Shown: positions 43,810 to 54,644, numbered from the stretch's first letter. The stretch is 64,000 nt of DNA from Halopelagius longus (GCF_900100875.1 NZ_FNKQ01000002.1:372001-436000), one strand, 5' to 3'. Numbers and translations: made by a program. The notes: generated from the letters alone by a model not told the origin.

Positions 43810-43831
43810 ACCCGGCCCTTGGGTGGGCCCT

Positions 43832-43841
43832 TTCTTTATCT
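43832..43841 (-). promoter_or_regulatory. TATA-like box for cdc48
   Basis: On the minus strand GATAAAGAAA is centred about 28 bases before the ATG at 43809. Confidence 0.45.
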
Positions 43842-43928
43842 TTCCGCGCTGACGCGACGCGCCGCGCGACGTCCTCGAATATCTGAATTTCTGGACGAAT
43901 TTTTATGGTACGATAGCGAACAGCCGGT

Positions 43929-44063
43929 ATGGTATCTACGACCGAACGAGACGATATGACGTGGTACCAGTGCGACGGGTGCGGGTTGCTGTTCGACACG
44001 AAGCAGGAGGCGGAACAACACGAGGGCAACTGCGACACGGAGAGTCCGTCGTACCTCCAGTAA
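43929..44063 (+). CDS. 44-residue C2H2-like zinc protein (DUF7128-like)
   Basis: A very short protein. Cys15 and Cys18 (YQCDGCGLLF) and His31 plus Cys35 (EQHEGNC) make a C2HC zinc finger. The MTWYQC...GLLF...EQHEGNC pattern is one I recall in a haloarchaeal family (DUF7128-type; from memory). The start ATG at 43929 follows an AATTTTTATGG TATA-like stretch about 27 bases upstream, so the message is probably leaderless. Function is unknown. Confidence 0.8.
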   Translation: MVSTTERDDMTWYQCDGCGLLFDTKQEAEQHEGNCDTESPSYLQ

Positions 44064-44106
44064 GGCGAGGGTTCCTCGCACCCCGGCCCGTCGCCCCCGA
44101 CGCCGA

Positions 44107-44337
44107 CTACAGGTCGTCGAGCAGTCGTTCCGCGTGGTCCGACGACTGGGCGCGCTTCCAGCGGACTTTCGCGGCCGACCCGTAGGAGAGTTCCTCCCTG
44201 AGGACGTCCGGGAGGAGTCCGGCCGTCGCTTCCAGTACCTCCCCGGACTCGTCGCCGAACTCGACGACGCCGTAGGCGTCGGGCGTCTCGCCGACCGTCG
44301 AACGCGTCAGCGGTCGCCAGCGCTTTCGGAGCGACAT
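44107..44337 (-). CDS. Small haloarchaeal protein (DUF7508-like)
   Basis: A 76-residue protein starting MSLRKRWRPLTRST. The middle YGVVEFGDESGEVLEATAG and the end AAKVRWKRAQSSDHAERLL fit a conserved haloarchaeal family that resembles a GIY-YIG-like beta-strand start, though no catalytic residues are clear. Its ATG shares one base with the TGA of the upstream gene (TGATG), so translation is coupled. Function is unknown. Confidence 0.68.
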   Translation of the reverse strand: MSLRKRWRPLTRSTVGETPDAYGVVEFGDESGEVLEATAGLLPDVLREELSYGSAAKVRWKRAQSSDHAERLLDDL

Positions 44338-44768
44338 CAGTCCTCCTTGACGAACTCGTAGGAGTCCTCCCCCCAGTCGTCCTCGGCGAAGACGAAGACG
44401 CGCCCGCGCGCCTCCTCGGGGTCGGCCTCCACCTCGGTCCGCATCCCGCCGACGCGGCGGGCCGTGACGCCGGGGAATATCTCCTCTTCCTCGCCCTTCT
44501 CTAAGATGACGCGCCCGACGCCCGTCGATTCGAGGATGTCGTCGTGCGTCTTGAGGTCGTTGACGTACACCATCACGCCCTCCGTCTCCGTCGGGTCCGT
44601 GACGAGGATGTGCACCTGCTTGCCGGGACTCGTCGTGAGCGTCCCGTCGACTTTCTCGGGGACGCCCCGGTAGAGCGTCGTCCGACCGTCGGTGTACTCG
44701 ACTTCCACCCCGTGTTCGAGGAGTTCGACGCCGAGGGTGCTCGGCGCTACGTCGTTGCGCGCGCTCAT
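44337..44768 (-). CDS. DUF5796 family protein
   Basis: A 143-residue beta-rich protein. It begins MSARNDVAPSTLGVEL, which I recall as the DUF5796 family in haloarchaea (from memory). Strands such as VEVEYTDGRTTLYRGVPE, QVHILVTDP and GVMVYVNDLKTHDDIL are followed by an acidic RVFVFAEDDWGEDSYE end. It is the first gene of a two-gene coupled unit with the 76-residue protein. Function is unknown. Confidence 0.8.
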   Translation of the reverse strand: MSARNDVAPSTLGVELLEHGVEVEYTDGRTTLYRGVPEKVDGTLTTSPGKQVHILVTDPTETEGVMVYVNDLKTHDDILESTGVGRVILEKGEEEEIFPGVTARRVGGMRTEVEADPEEARGRVFVFAEDDWGEDSYEFVKED

Positions 44769-44896
44769 ACCCGCACGTTGGCGCGGGCCGGTGAAAAGGT
44801 GCGCGATGGGGCGCGTCGGGCGGTTCGCCGCGACTGGGAGACGGCCAAATCCGCACCCACCGCTACACCTTTCCGTTCGCTCGCGTCCCTACTGGT

Positions 44897-45748
44897 ATGC
44901 ACGGCCGCGCAGTAGCGCTCGGTGCGGGAACGGTCCTGAACGCCCTCGCGACGGGCGTCGGGTCCGCCTTCGCCATCGACGCCGAGACGACGGCGACGGT
45001 GGAACTCGACGACTCCGGCACCGTCACCGGTGAGGTGGCGGAGGACGCCGACGCGGACACCCGCCTGATAGAACGGTGCGTCGAACTCGCCGTCGAACGT
45101 TACGGCGACGGCGAGGCGTACGGCGGCCGCGTCCGCACGGAGAGCGAGGTGCCGATGGCCGCGGGGCTGAAAAGTTCCAGCGCCGCCGCGAACGCGTCCG
45201 TCTTGGCTACCGCCGCCGCCCTCGGCGCCGACCCCGACAGGGTGGAGGCTTGCCGACTCGGCGTCCGCGCCGCCCGCGAAACCGGCGTCGCCGTCACCGG
45301 AGCGTTCGACGACGCCTCCGCGTCGATGCTCGGCGGCGTCACCGTGACGGACAACCGCGAGGACGAACTCCTCGCCCGCGACGAAGTCGAGTGGGACGTT
45401 CTCGTGTGGACGCCCGAGGAACGCGCCTACAGCGCCGACGCCGACGTGGAACGCTGCGAGAACGTCGCCCCGATGGCCGAACTGGTGGCCGACCTCGCGG
45501 TGGAGGGCCGCTACGCCGAGGCGATGACGGTGAACGGACTGGCGTTCTCCGCCGCTCTCGGCTTCCCGGCGGACCCCGCCGTCGAGGCGATGCCGCACGC
45601 GGCGGGCGTCTCTCTCTCGGGGACCGGACCGAGCGTCGTCGCGGTGGGCGACCGCTCGGACCTCGAACGGGTGCGGGACCTCTGGGACCGACGCGACGGC
45701 CGGACGCGACTGCTGACGACTCGAACGGACGGAGCACGCACACTATGA
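44897..45748 (+). CDS. aroK: Archaeal (GHMP-type) shikimate kinase
   Basis: A 283-residue GHMP kinase that phosphorylates shikimate in aromatic amino-acid synthesis, unrelated to bacterial AroK. The N-terminal GTVLNALATGVGSAFAID and the ATP loop VPMAAGLKSSSAAANA (about 85-100) are the GHMP signatures; VSLSGTGPSVVAVG (near 240) is the third motif. The TGA overlaps the ATG of chorismate mutase by four bases, so both shikimate-pathway genes are coupled. Confidence 0.93.
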   Translation: MHGRAVALGAGTVLNALATGVGSAFAIDAETTATVELDDSGTVTGEVAEDADADTRLIERCVELAVERYGDGEAYGGRVRTESEVPMAAGLKSSSAAANASVLATAAALGADPDRVEACRLGVRAARETGVAVTGAFDDASASMLGGVTVTDNREDELLARDEVEWDVLVWTPEERAYSADADVERCENVAPMAELVADLAVEGRYAEAMTVNGLAFSAALGFPADPAVEAMPHAAGVSLSGTGPSVVAVGDRSDLERVRDLWDRRDGRTRLLTTRTDGARTL

Positions 45749-46056
45749 CACGAAACACGGACGCAGACGACACGCGACGACCGGACGAGATGACCTTAGA
45801 CGAACTGCGCGAGGAGATAGAGGACATCGACCGCGAGATAGTCGAACTCATCGCCCGCCGGACGTACGTCGCCGAAACCGTCGCGCAGGTGAAAGAAGAG
45901 CGGGACCTGCCGACGACCGACGAGGGGCAGGAAGAGCAGGTGATGCAACGCGCCGGCGAGAACGCCGAACGGTTCGACGTGGACTCGAATCTGGTGAAGG
46001 CCGTCTTCCGACTGCTCATCGAACTGAACAAGGTCGAACAGCGGGAATCGCGGTAG
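45745..46056 (+). CDS. aroQ: Chorismate mutase (AroQ type)
   Basis: A 103-residue all-helical enzyme converting chorismate to prephenate. The AroQ core is LDELREEIEDIDREIVELIARR (here split: LREEIEDIDREIVELI near 22-37) with VAETVAQVKEERDLPTTD and the C-terminal LIELNKVEQ helix. The ATG overlaps the aroK stop (ATGA). It is a stand-alone mutase, without a fused prephenate dehydratase or dehydrogenase domain. Confidence 0.93.
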   Translation: MTRNTDADDTRRPDEMTLDELREEIEDIDREIVELIARRTYVAETVAQVKEERDLPTTDEGQEEQVMQRAGENAERFDVDSNLVKAVFRLLIELNKVEQRESR

Positions 46057-46280
46057 TCAAAGACAGGTTTCGGAACTTCTATCCCCGATCAGAAAACAGG
46101 GAGCGTCCGGCTACTGTTCAGCGGATTCGCCGTTGGGTTGGCGAGCGGAAAATATCCGGTTGCCGTGGGTATTGGCTGTTTGGTCCGACGATCTCTCTCG
46201 CCAACGGGGGAAGTACGTCTTCACTGACGCCGAGCAACTGCGAGAGGTCGGTCATGCTGATGACGAATGAATCAGGAATA

Positions 46281-46869
46281 TCAAGAGCGTGGTCGCCACC
46301 TCCGTCGAGAGAGATACGCAACGCCAGCGACCACTGCGGCGACACCGATGAGAGCATAGATTTCCACCTCACTCAACGACCGAGCGGCCTCTCCGAGGGC
46401 GAGCACCAAGACGGCTTCGAGGAAGTACCTCCCGCCCCGCCAGCGACGCCGCAAGGTACGAGCGAAGGTCGAGTCCGAGGACGCCCGACGCCACCGACAG
46501 GAGTTCGTACCCTTCGGGGATGGGAGCGAACGCACCGAACCCGAGGGTTGCGAGTCCGTACCGGTCGAAGTAGGCTTCAGCGCGTTCGACCCGCGTACCG
46601 CTAAAGTGTGACTCGAGGACGGGCCGACCGCCTTTCCGCCCGAGGAAGAATCCGATCGACCCAGCGAATACCGATCCCGCAGTTGCGACGGCAGCGTAGC
46701 CGAAGGCAAACGTCGGGTTAGCGACTGCAAGTGGGATGAGTACGAGGTCCGGCGGGACGGGTAATAGAAAGAATTCCAAGAACGCGACCGCGAACAGTCC
46801 GGGGATACCGAGTGATATGAACAGATCGCGAGATAGTTCGATTGACCGGAGCGTATCGATCGGATACAT
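46281..46869 (-). pseudogene. DedA/VTT-domain membrane protein, frameshifted
   Basis: From the ATG at 46869 the frame encodes a VTT/DedA start: FLEFFLLPVPPDLVLIPLA, GSIGFFLGRKGG and the FDRYGLATLGFGAFAPIPEG motif. After SYLAASLAGR (near 46435) this frame runs into basic non-family sequence and stops at 46369. The plus-one frame continues with the expected GGRYFLEAVLVLALG and two more helices to a stop at 46281. A loss of five bases in a GGGCGGGGCGGG run would explain it. DedA proteins help move lipids and maintain membranes; this copy is probably inactive unless the shift is a sequencing error. Confidence 0.72.
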
Positions 46870-46938
46870 ACTTGGTTACTACGCCCTTGAGGTGTCAGGA
46901 GACGAAAGAGTCCGCGGTGGAATCGGCACGTTTCGCGG

Positions 46939-47364
46939 TCAAAGACGTTGTACGATCTGTGCGCCAACGTTCATCAACCGACCGCGTTCGGCGGACGTGA
47001 ACTCGTACGGCTCCGGTTTGGCGATTCCGATGGTCCCTTCGAGCGTGCCGTCCGACCCCAAGATCGGAGCAGCGATAGAGCCCTCCATCATCGTCTCGCG
47101 CGCACCGGGTTCGGCGACGCCGGAGTCGTCCGTCTGCAAGTTGCACACCTGTACCGGTTCCCGCCGCTCCGCCGCCAACCCCGCCATCCCCTTCCCGATC
47201 GGGACCGTCTCGATCTTTGCGAGGACGGGGTTCGGGATGCCTTCGTGAGCCACGAGCTTGAGCTCGCCTTCTTCTGCCCGGTGGAGGGTTCCCGAGACGC
47301 AGTCGAACTCCTCGAGGACGTCGCGCAGAAGTGCCGCCACGGCATCGTCGTTCTCCGGCGTCAT
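46939..47364 (-). CDS. GAF-domain protein
   Basis: A 141-residue single GAF domain. DCVSGTLHRAEEGELKLVAHEG, GKGMAGLAAERREPVQVCNL and GSIAAPILGSDGTLEGTIG are typical strands. There is no output domain and no clear redox pair of cysteines as in free methionine sulfoxide reductase. The start is the ATG at 47364. It lies between the sugar dehydrogenase and the DedA relic on the same strand, all in a less GC-rich segment. Ligand and role are unknown. Confidence 0.75.
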   Translation of the reverse strand: MTPENDDAVAALLRDVLEEFDCVSGTLHRAEEGELKLVAHEGIPNPVLAKIETVPIGKGMAGLAAERREPVQVCNLQTDDSGVAEPGARETMMEGSIAAPILGSDGTLEGTIGIAKPEPYEFTSAERGRLMNVGAQIVQRL

Positions 47365-47422
47365 AGCGGGGAGTCCTCCGTTTTCGCGGACTGTAGGTAG
47401 TGCATGGCTGTAGTCTCCCTGT

Positions 47423-48991
47423 TCAGGACGCGGTCGGGGTGACTCTCCAGACTGTGCCGGTCTTCCGGTCCCATTCGACCGGGAAGTGGCCTTGCGCGAT
47501 TCGGTTACGGTTGATTCGCTGGACACCGAAGTCCACGATGTACATGGCACCGTCGGGACCGAACTTCACGTCGTAGGGGCGCTCGAGTCCCTCTCCGTGG
47601 CGCCCTTGGTGCGACGCCGGCCCCGGCTCTGCGTTCTGGACGAACGGGCGCACCTTCTGTTGGCTGTCGCCTTCCGTGTCGATAACGACGACTCGGCTCC
47701 CCGCGGGCTTATCTCGGAGCGCGTTCGTCACCCACGAGAGGTCACCGTATTCGGGGACGAACAGCTGGTCGGTGTACTCGCCCCAGCCTGCGGGTGCGAT
47801 GTCCGGCTTGGACGGTGACGCGTTCACCTCGTGGAGGCCCGCTACGAGCGACTTGTCCGGCGGTTGGAGACCGCTGGCTTCGTGGTCGATCAGGAACGAT
47901 AGCTCTTCAGGTTGCCGTTCGCCGTCGATATACTGCGGCGCGATCGTCGAGGAGGTCGGTCTGTACTTCGGGCTCGTGACGGGGTCCATGTTGGCCGTGA
48001 AATCGGGCCAGCCGTACCACACGCCTTCTCGGACTCGGTACGTAGCGTCGTAGTTGTCGGCGATGGGCCTCCCGGGAGCGTTGTCGTAGCCGTTTTCTGC
48101 GACGAACATCTCGCCCCGTCTGTTCCACGCGATGCCGATTGCGTTTCGGAGCCCCCACACGAGAGGTTCGACAGTGTCCTCCGCGTTTTCGGGATCGAAG
48201 GCGAGGATCGATCCGCCGCACTTATTCCGTCCCTCGATCACCTGACCGGGTTCCGTTTCGGTTCCGAACGGGACGAACGCCCCCGTCCGCACGGTACCCG
48301 ACGAGTCGTCCCGGAAATCAGCGAGCTCGATGTTGACGCCCCTGAGAACGATGTCCTCGGCGGCGGTCGGATGGCCGTCGGGGGCCTTCTGCACGAACGG
48401 GATCATGTTCTGGTCCATGAACCCGGAGTTACCCCCGATACCGACGCAGACGTACATCCGCCCGTCTCTACCGACTCGGACGTCGTTGGGCTGATGGTCC
48501 GACTTGCTGTCGACGATGCCGCCGAGTATCTGCGTGCGCTCCCCGTCCGGCGTCACCCTCGACACCGCTCCGGATAGGTCCTCTTCCCGGTGGGTGATGT
48601 AGAAGGCACCGTCGTGCCAGGTCATCCCCGAAATGGCGGGGTAGATATCTCCGTCCAGATTGACAACTTCCGTCGCCTCTCCACCTTCTAGACGGAGTAT
48701 CCGCGCCGAGGCATCGTCCTCGTCGAGAAACGTACCGCCCGCTTCAGCCACGTACGTGCTTCCCTCATCGTCCCAGGTGACGGAGGTTGGGAAAGTGAGC
48801 CCGTCGGTCACTTTTTCGATCTCGTAGCCGTCCGGAAGCCGGATCAACGGGAAACGTGAGGAGGATTTCAGACGCCAACTGGCCCACCGGTGGCGTATCG
48901 CCTCACGCTGTTGATTAAGCAACGTCGATCCGACGCTGAGGCTTCCGGCCACCGCTGACCTGATCAGACCGCGGGATGGTTGTTTTTCCAT
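47423..48991 (-). CDS. PQQ-type sugar (sorbosone/glucose-like) dehydrogenase
   Basis: A 522-residue six-bladed beta-propeller protein of the soluble glucose/sorbosone dehydrogenase family. RLPDGYEIEKVTDGLTFPTSV starts the propeller (shown split: LPDGYEIEKV, LTFPTSVTWD). VWGLRNAIGIAW, MFVAENGYDN and GVWYGWPDF are family motifs, and NDVRVGRDGRMYVCVG is a blade repeat. The N-terminal 40 residues have a weak hydrophobic part (SAVAGSLSVGSTLL) that might act as a signal or anchor. Whether PQQ is made by this organism is unclear. The start ATG at 48991 is preferred to one at 49036. Confidence 0.78.
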   Translation of the reverse strand: MEKQPSRGLIRSAVAGSLSVGSTLLNQQREAIRHRWASWRLKSSSRFPLIRLPDGYEIEKVTDGLTFPTSVTWDDEGSTYVAEAGGTFLDEDDASARILRLEGGEATEVVNLDGDIYPAISGMTWHDGAFYITHREEDLSGAVSRVTPDGERTQILGGIVDSKSDHQPNDVRVGRDGRMYVCVGIGGNSGFMDQNMIPFVQKAPDGHPTAAEDIVLRGVNIELADFRDDSSGTVRTGAFVPFGTETEPGQVIEGRNKCGGSILAFDPENAEDTVEPLVWGLRNAIGIAWNRRGEMFVAENGYDNAPGRPIADNYDATYRVREGVWYGWPDFTANMDPVTSPKYRPTSSTIAPQYIDGERQPEELSFLIDHEASGLQPPDKSLVAGLHEVNASPSKPDIAPAGWGEYTDQLFVPEYGDLSWVTNALRDKPAGSRVVVIDTEGDSQQKVRPFVQNAEPGPASHQGRHGEGLERPYDVKFGPDGAMYIVDFGVQRINRNRIAQGHFPVEWDRKTGTVWRVTPTAS

Positions 48992-49196
48992 ACCTATCCT
49001 CACTCGATGGGTGAGAACAGTCGATATCCACGTCATTAACTCTTGTGACAGTCATTCTCACACAATGTGGCGAATAACACCCATACTGGGGTGTAGTCCG
49101 CCTCCACGACACACGACTTCGCTCTCGTCGGGACCGCCGTCGCTCGGGCGACGTAGTACGCCTTCTCGGACGACACCCGCGTCGCCGCCGACCGAA

Positions 49197-49520
49197 TCAG
49201 TCCCGTTCGTCGTCCCCGCCGGGGAGTCGGCGGACCGCCTTCTCCCACCGCTCTCGGGCCGCCTGTCCGGGGTCGCCGAACGGGTCGTACGTGATGTCTT
49301 CGGCCGTTCCGAGGTGGTTCCCCCCGTCGCCGTCGGCCGACCGCCGCGCGCCGATCACTATCGCGACCACGAGCAACGCGAACAGGAGACCCAGCAGGGC
49401 GCCCGCGGCGTCCCCGAGGGACGGAACCACGAAGAACAGGGCAAGCAGAAGCGCGACCAGTTGGAACGCGTAGAGGATGCGGCTGAGCCAGCCGCCGGAA
49501 ATATCGATGCTGCGTCCCAT
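49197..49520 (-). CDS. Hypothetical membrane protein
   Basis: A 107-residue protein. Two hydrophobic helices (about 14-33 and 37-57) are followed by a polar acidic tail with NHLGTAEDITYDPFGDPGQAARERWEKAV. The tail motif is somewhat like those seen in other haloarchaeal small membrane proteins. No function can be given. It lies at the edge of the less GC-rich segment but has normal composition. Confidence 0.65.
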   Translation of the reverse strand: MGRSIDISGGWLSRILYAFQLVALLLALFFVVPSLGDAAGALLGLLFALLVVAIVIGARRSADGDGGNHLGTAEDITYDPFGDPGQAARERWEKAVRRLPGGDDERD

Positions 49521-49669
49521 CTCTCCCGGAGAACCGGACCGCAGACGAATAATGTTTTTGAAACGACGAGTGGTGGCTCAGCGGGAAATCACCGCCGAGG
49601 ACGACGCCGTCCTGCGACGACCGACCGAAGACGGACGGCGAAGCGGGGCAGAGTCCGGCTTTCGCTCGC

Positions 49670-50386
49670 TCAGAGGCGGATGCCGCCGTCCACGACGAGC
49701 GTCTCGCCGGCAATCGCCGACGTGGTGGCGAACGTTCGGACGACCTCCGCGACTTCCTCGGGCGCGACGAGTCGGTCTATCGGCGACGCCTCCCGGGTCG
49801 CCGGTCGGCGCTCCTCCGCGAACATCTCCGTTCGCACCGGGCCGGGCGCGACCGCGTTCGCGAAGATACCGTCCTCGGTGTACTGCTTCGCGAGGGACTT
49901 CGTGAGTCCGAGCAGACCGCTCTTGGACGCGCCGTACGCCACGTCCGTCGGACTCCCGTCCGTCCCGGCCGTCGAGGAGACGTTCACGATTCGCCCCTCG
50001 CCGCGGTCGCGCATCTCGGGGAGGACGGCCCGCGCGCAGTAGACCGCACCTTCGAGGTTCACGCGGAGCGTCTGTTGAATCGCCTCGTCAGACGCCGTCT
50101 CCAGTCGGGCCCCGCGCAACACGCCCGCGTTGTTGACGAGGACGCCGATTTCGCCGAGTTCGTCGCGCGCGTGATCGACCATCCGCTCGACGTCGTCGGG
50201 GTCGCTGACGTCACACTGGTGAATTATCGCGTCCCGACCGTCGCCTCTGACGTCCTCGGCGACGGCCGCCGCGCTCTCGCGGTCGCTGTGGTAGTGGACG
50301 ACGACGTCGTGGTCCCGCCCGAGTTCGCGCACTATCGAACGTCCGATACCGCCGCTGGCGCCGGTGACGAGTGCAGTTGGTGCCAT
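49670..50386 (-). CDS. Short-chain dehydrogenase/reductase (FabG-like)
   Basis: A 238-residue Rossmann enzyme. The NAD(P) loop TGASGGIGRS is at about 8-17, NNAGVL near 85, the catalytic YGASK near 151-155 with Ser (VSSTAG) before it, and VAPGPVRTEM after. The C-terminal end ITGETLVVDGG-like (IAGETLVVDGG) is the SDR signature. It is most like 3-oxoacyl-ACP reductase; since archaea make isoprenoid lipids the real substrate is open. The start ATG at 50386 (MAPTALVTG) sits directly before the fold. Confidence 0.85.
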   Translation of the reverse strand: MAPTALVTGASGGIGRSIVRELGRDHDVVVHYHSDRESAAAVAEDVRGDGRDAIIHQCDVSDPDDVERMVDHARDELGEIGVLVNNAGVLRGARLETASDEAIQQTLRVNLEGAVYCARAVLPEMRDRGEGRIVNVSSTAGTDGSPTDVAYGASKSGLLGLTKSLAKQYTEDGIFANAVAPGPVRTEMFAEERRPATREASPIDRLVAPEEVAEVVRTFATTSAIAGETLVVDGGIRL

Positions 50387-50420
50387 CCCTCCCCCTGTTC
50401 TCGCGCGACGCAAAAAGTAG

Positions 50421-51956
<1,536 letters not shown>

Positions 51957-52057
51957 GAGCGACCGCTCTCGGACGCTCTCGGACACTCTCGCCGCGCCGG
52001 GTTCGACCGGACGAAGATATATCTCCGACGGCGCGCGATTGACATCAGCGAAAACTC

Positions 52058-52417
52058 ATGCTCCCGATACGAACCCGCCGAGTGACGTATCCCGGACGGT
52101 GGTGGATTCCGGTTCTGGCGATTCCCGTCCTGTTTCTCCTCTGGCTTTCGGTCGAACTGACGAACATCGCGTTCGGGCCGTCTCTCGGCGGGCACGTCTC
52201 GGGATATCTCGGGGACGCGGCGTCGGCGATAGTCGCCGTCAGTTACGCGCTCTCCCTGTTCGCGCCGTTCGCGCTCTACCACGACCGCAGGTACGTGAGC
52301 GAACACTCCGAGTGGACGCCGACGCTGCTCTACCTGTTCGTCTTCGTTCCGCTCCTGAACGTGCCGCTCGCATCCCTCTATCTGGTCCGGCGGCATCGAG
52401 TCGTGGACACTCCGTAG
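52058..52417 (+). CDS. Hypothetical membrane protein
   Basis: A 119-residue protein with three hydrophobic helices (about 15-35, 52-72 and 90-108). Between helices two and three is the polar YHDRRYVSEHSEWTPT loop. The first segment WWIPVLAIPVLFLLWLSVEL is very hydrophobic. I do not recognise the family. It converges on the next gene with a 10-base gap. Confidence 0.65.
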   Translation: MLPIRTRRVTYPGRWWIPVLAIPVLFLLWLSVELTNIAFGPSLGGHVSGYLGDAASAIVAVSYALSLFAPFALYHDRRYVSEHSEWTPTLLYLFVFVPLLNVPLASLYLVRRHRVVDTP

Positions 52418-52427
52418 CTCGTTCTCT

Positions 52428-53012
52428 CTACTCTTCGATATCGAGCGAGAACCCCCACTCGAACTCGTCCCACGCGGCGTCCGTCCGAGGGTCCGGCGGG
52501 AACGACTCCTCGAACCGGTACTCCCCCGCGGGGAGACAGCCGTCGCTCTCGGACCGGACGCTGACCCACTCGTCCGTCGTGGCCGCCAGTATCTCCCGTT
52601 CCGGATGGCGGAGCACCGCGTACTCGGTCCGAACGCGCTCGCCCGCATCGAGCGTCCGCCACCGCAGAACGTCGTGGCGGACGAAGCGGACGGGGTTCGT
52701 CTGCCAGCACCCGTCGACCGGTCGGTCGGGGAGTATCTCTTCGTCGGTTCCGAGGGCGTGGCGTCGAACCGCCGCGTCGCTCGGAACGAGGACCAGCAGG
52801 CCGTCGCCTTCGCTCCATATCTCGGAGAAGGGTGGTATCGGGCCGAACCCGACGGTCTGTTCCGTCGAGGAGCGGTTCTCGAAGGTGACGCGAATCCGGG
52901 CGGGGGCGTCGGGCGAGAAGTCCCGTCCCTTCTCGACGCCGAGTCGGAACGGGGCGTCCCTCGGTTGCTGGTCGGCGGCGACGGCGACGTTCGGATACCG
53001 TTCGGAGGGCAT
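52428..53012 (-). CDS. Hypothetical beta-rich protein
   Basis: A 194-residue protein. RIRVTFENRSSTEQTVGFG and PPFSEIWS resemble an immunoglobulin-like or BsuPI-type beta-sandwich domain, continuing through GLLVLVPSDAAV and RTEYAVLRHP. The C-terminal SCFP-like GCLPAGEYRFEESF closes the sandwich. The start is uncertain: the ATG at 53012 is used, but the frame is open upstream to 53309, overlapping the divergent permease, so a short missing N-terminal signal cannot be excluded. Confidence 0.55.
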   Translation of the reverse strand: MPSERYPNVAVAADQQPRDAPFRLGVEKGRDFSPDAPARIRVTFENRSSTEQTVGFGPIPPFSEIWSEGDGLLVLVPSDAAVRRHALGTDEEILPDRPVDGCWQTNPVRFVRHDVLRWRTLDAGERVRTEYAVLRHPEREILAATTDEWVSVRSESDGCLPAGEYRFEESFPPDPRTDAAWDEFEWGFSLDIEE

Positions 53013-53198
53013 ACCCGTCGAGAGTGGGCGTCCGAGGCCGTAACAGTACGGGACGAAGCGCCGCCCGTCGGCGGTGCCGCGAGGGTGACCGTCTCGCCCG
53101 CGCCGCGCCGACGGAGAGAGTAACAGAACGTACGAATTACGTCGTTTCCGACCGATTCCGCCCCCAGCGATAAAGGACCGACGCCCGATATCATTTAT

Positions 53199-54644
53199 AT
53201 GGCCGGTGTCTCCGAGCAGACGGACGTTGGACGGGACGGGGCCGCGAACCGGGACGGCGAGACTCCGGTCGTCGAACGGCCCGAAACCGCCGACGAGGCG
53301 ACCGTCCACGAGGAGGGGACGGAACTCGAACGCACCATCGGCGTGCGGGGCGGAATCGCCATCGGCGTCGGGACCATGATCGGCGCGGGCATCTTCGTGT
53401 TCCCCGGCATCGCCGCCGGGCAGGCCGGCCCCGCCGCGGCCGGGTCGTTCGCCATCGGCGCCGTCGTCGCACTTCTGGTCGCCTTACCCACCTCGGAACT
53501 CGCGACGGCGATGCCCCGAAGCGGCGGCGGCTACTACTTCATCTCGCGGGGCATGGGGTCGCTGTTCGGCGCTATCGTCGGCCTCTCGCTTTGGTTCGGC
53601 TTGGTGTTCGCCTCCGCGTTCTACCTCGTCGGGTTCGGCTTCTACGCGGAGGCCGTCCTCACCAGACTGGGCGTCTCGCTCGGCGGATTCGACATCGTCG
53701 TCCCGTTGGCGCTCCTCTTCGGCGCGTTCCTGACCGCACTGAACGTCACCGGGACGGAGAACGCGGCGAAACTCCAGAACGGCGTGGTCGGGATTTTGTT
53801 GGTCATCATCGTCGGCTTCCTCACGTTCGGCGGCCTCTCGGCGCTCGGGTTCGTCGGCGACCCCGAACCCATCAGCGAACCGTTCCTGTCGCAGGGGGCG
53901 TTTCCGGTGTTGACCACCGCCGCGTTGGTGTTTACGTCCTACCTCGGGTTCGCGCAGGTGGCCACCGTCGCCGGCGAAATCAAACAGCCGGGGAAGAACC
54001 TCCCGCTGGCGATGGTCGGGTCCGTCCTCATCGTCGGCGTACTGTACGTGGCGACTATCTTCGTCGCTGTCAGCGCATTCGGCAGCGAACGCCTCTCGAC
54101 GCTCGGGGAGACGGCGATGGTGACCGTCGCGGAGAGCTTCATGGGACCGTTCGGGGCGTTCGTCATCCTCGTCGGCGGGTTGCTCGCGACGGTGTCGAGC
54201 GCGAACGCGTCGATTCTCAGCACCTCGCGCGCGATTTACGCGGTGAGCAAGGACGCGCTCCTGCCGCGCGCCGCGAGTCGAATCAACCTGACGTACGGCA
54301 CCCCGCACGTCGCACTCGGGATGGCCGGCGGCCCGATTCTCGCGCTCATCCTCTTAGGCGAGGTGGACGTCCTCGCGGAAGTCGCCTCCTTCCTCCACCT
54401 CGTCATGTACGGACTGATGTGCGTCGCACTCCTCGCGCTTCGCCGCGACGAACCCGACTGGTACGACCCCGACTTCCGCGTCCCCGGCTATCCGGTCGTT
54501 CCCGTCCTCGGCGGATTGGCGAGTTTCGCGCTCATCGGGTTCATGCAACCCGCCTCGCAACTAATCGGGGCCGCGATAATGCTTCTCTCCGCGGGCTGGT
54601 ACCTCTATTACGCTCGCGACGTGAAACTCAAGGGGGTACTCTAA
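53199..54644 (+). CDS. APC-family amino-acid permease
   Basis: A 481-residue transporter with about 12 membrane helices. A hydrophilic acidic N-terminus (1-45) precedes [15 protein letters not shown], the APC first-helix motif, and [13 protein letters not shown], the loop typical of cationic amino-acid carriers. It is followed by a UspA gene whose ATG overlaps its TAA by one base. In many haloarchaea such permeases are fused to UspA domains; here the domains are separate genes. The substrate is likely an amino acid. Confidence 0.9.
   Translation: MAGVSEQTDVGRDGAANRDGETPVVERPETADEATVHEEGTELERTIGVRGGIAIGVGTMIGAGIFVFPGIAAGQAGPAAAGSFAIGAVVALLVALPTSELATAMPRSGGGYYFISRGMGSLFGAIVGLSLWFGLVFASAFYLVGFGFYAEAVLTRLGVSLGGFDIVVPLALLFGAFLTALNVTGTENAAKLQNGVVGILLVIIVGFLTFGGLSALGFVGDPEPISEPFLSQGAFPVLTTAALVFTSYLGFAQVATVAGEIKQPGKNLPLAMVGSVLIVGVLYVATIFVAVSAFGSERLSTLGETAMVTVAESFMGPFGAFVILVGGLLATVSSANASILSTSRAIYAVSKDALLPRAASRINLTYGTPHVALGMAGGPILALILLGEVDVLAEVASFLHLVMYGLMCVALLALRRDEPDWYDPDFRVPGYPVVPVLGGLASFALIGFMQPASQLIGAAIMLLSAGWYLYYARDVKLKGVL

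Noticed and set aside
49077-49094. Small hairpin ACACCC...GGGTGT upstream of the sugar dehydrogenase
   Set aside because: Six-base stem without supporting context; could occur by chance.
49553-49720. Plus-strand frame starting MFLKRRVVAQRE between two genes
   Set aside because: It runs into antisense of the SDR gene and has no promoter or family features.
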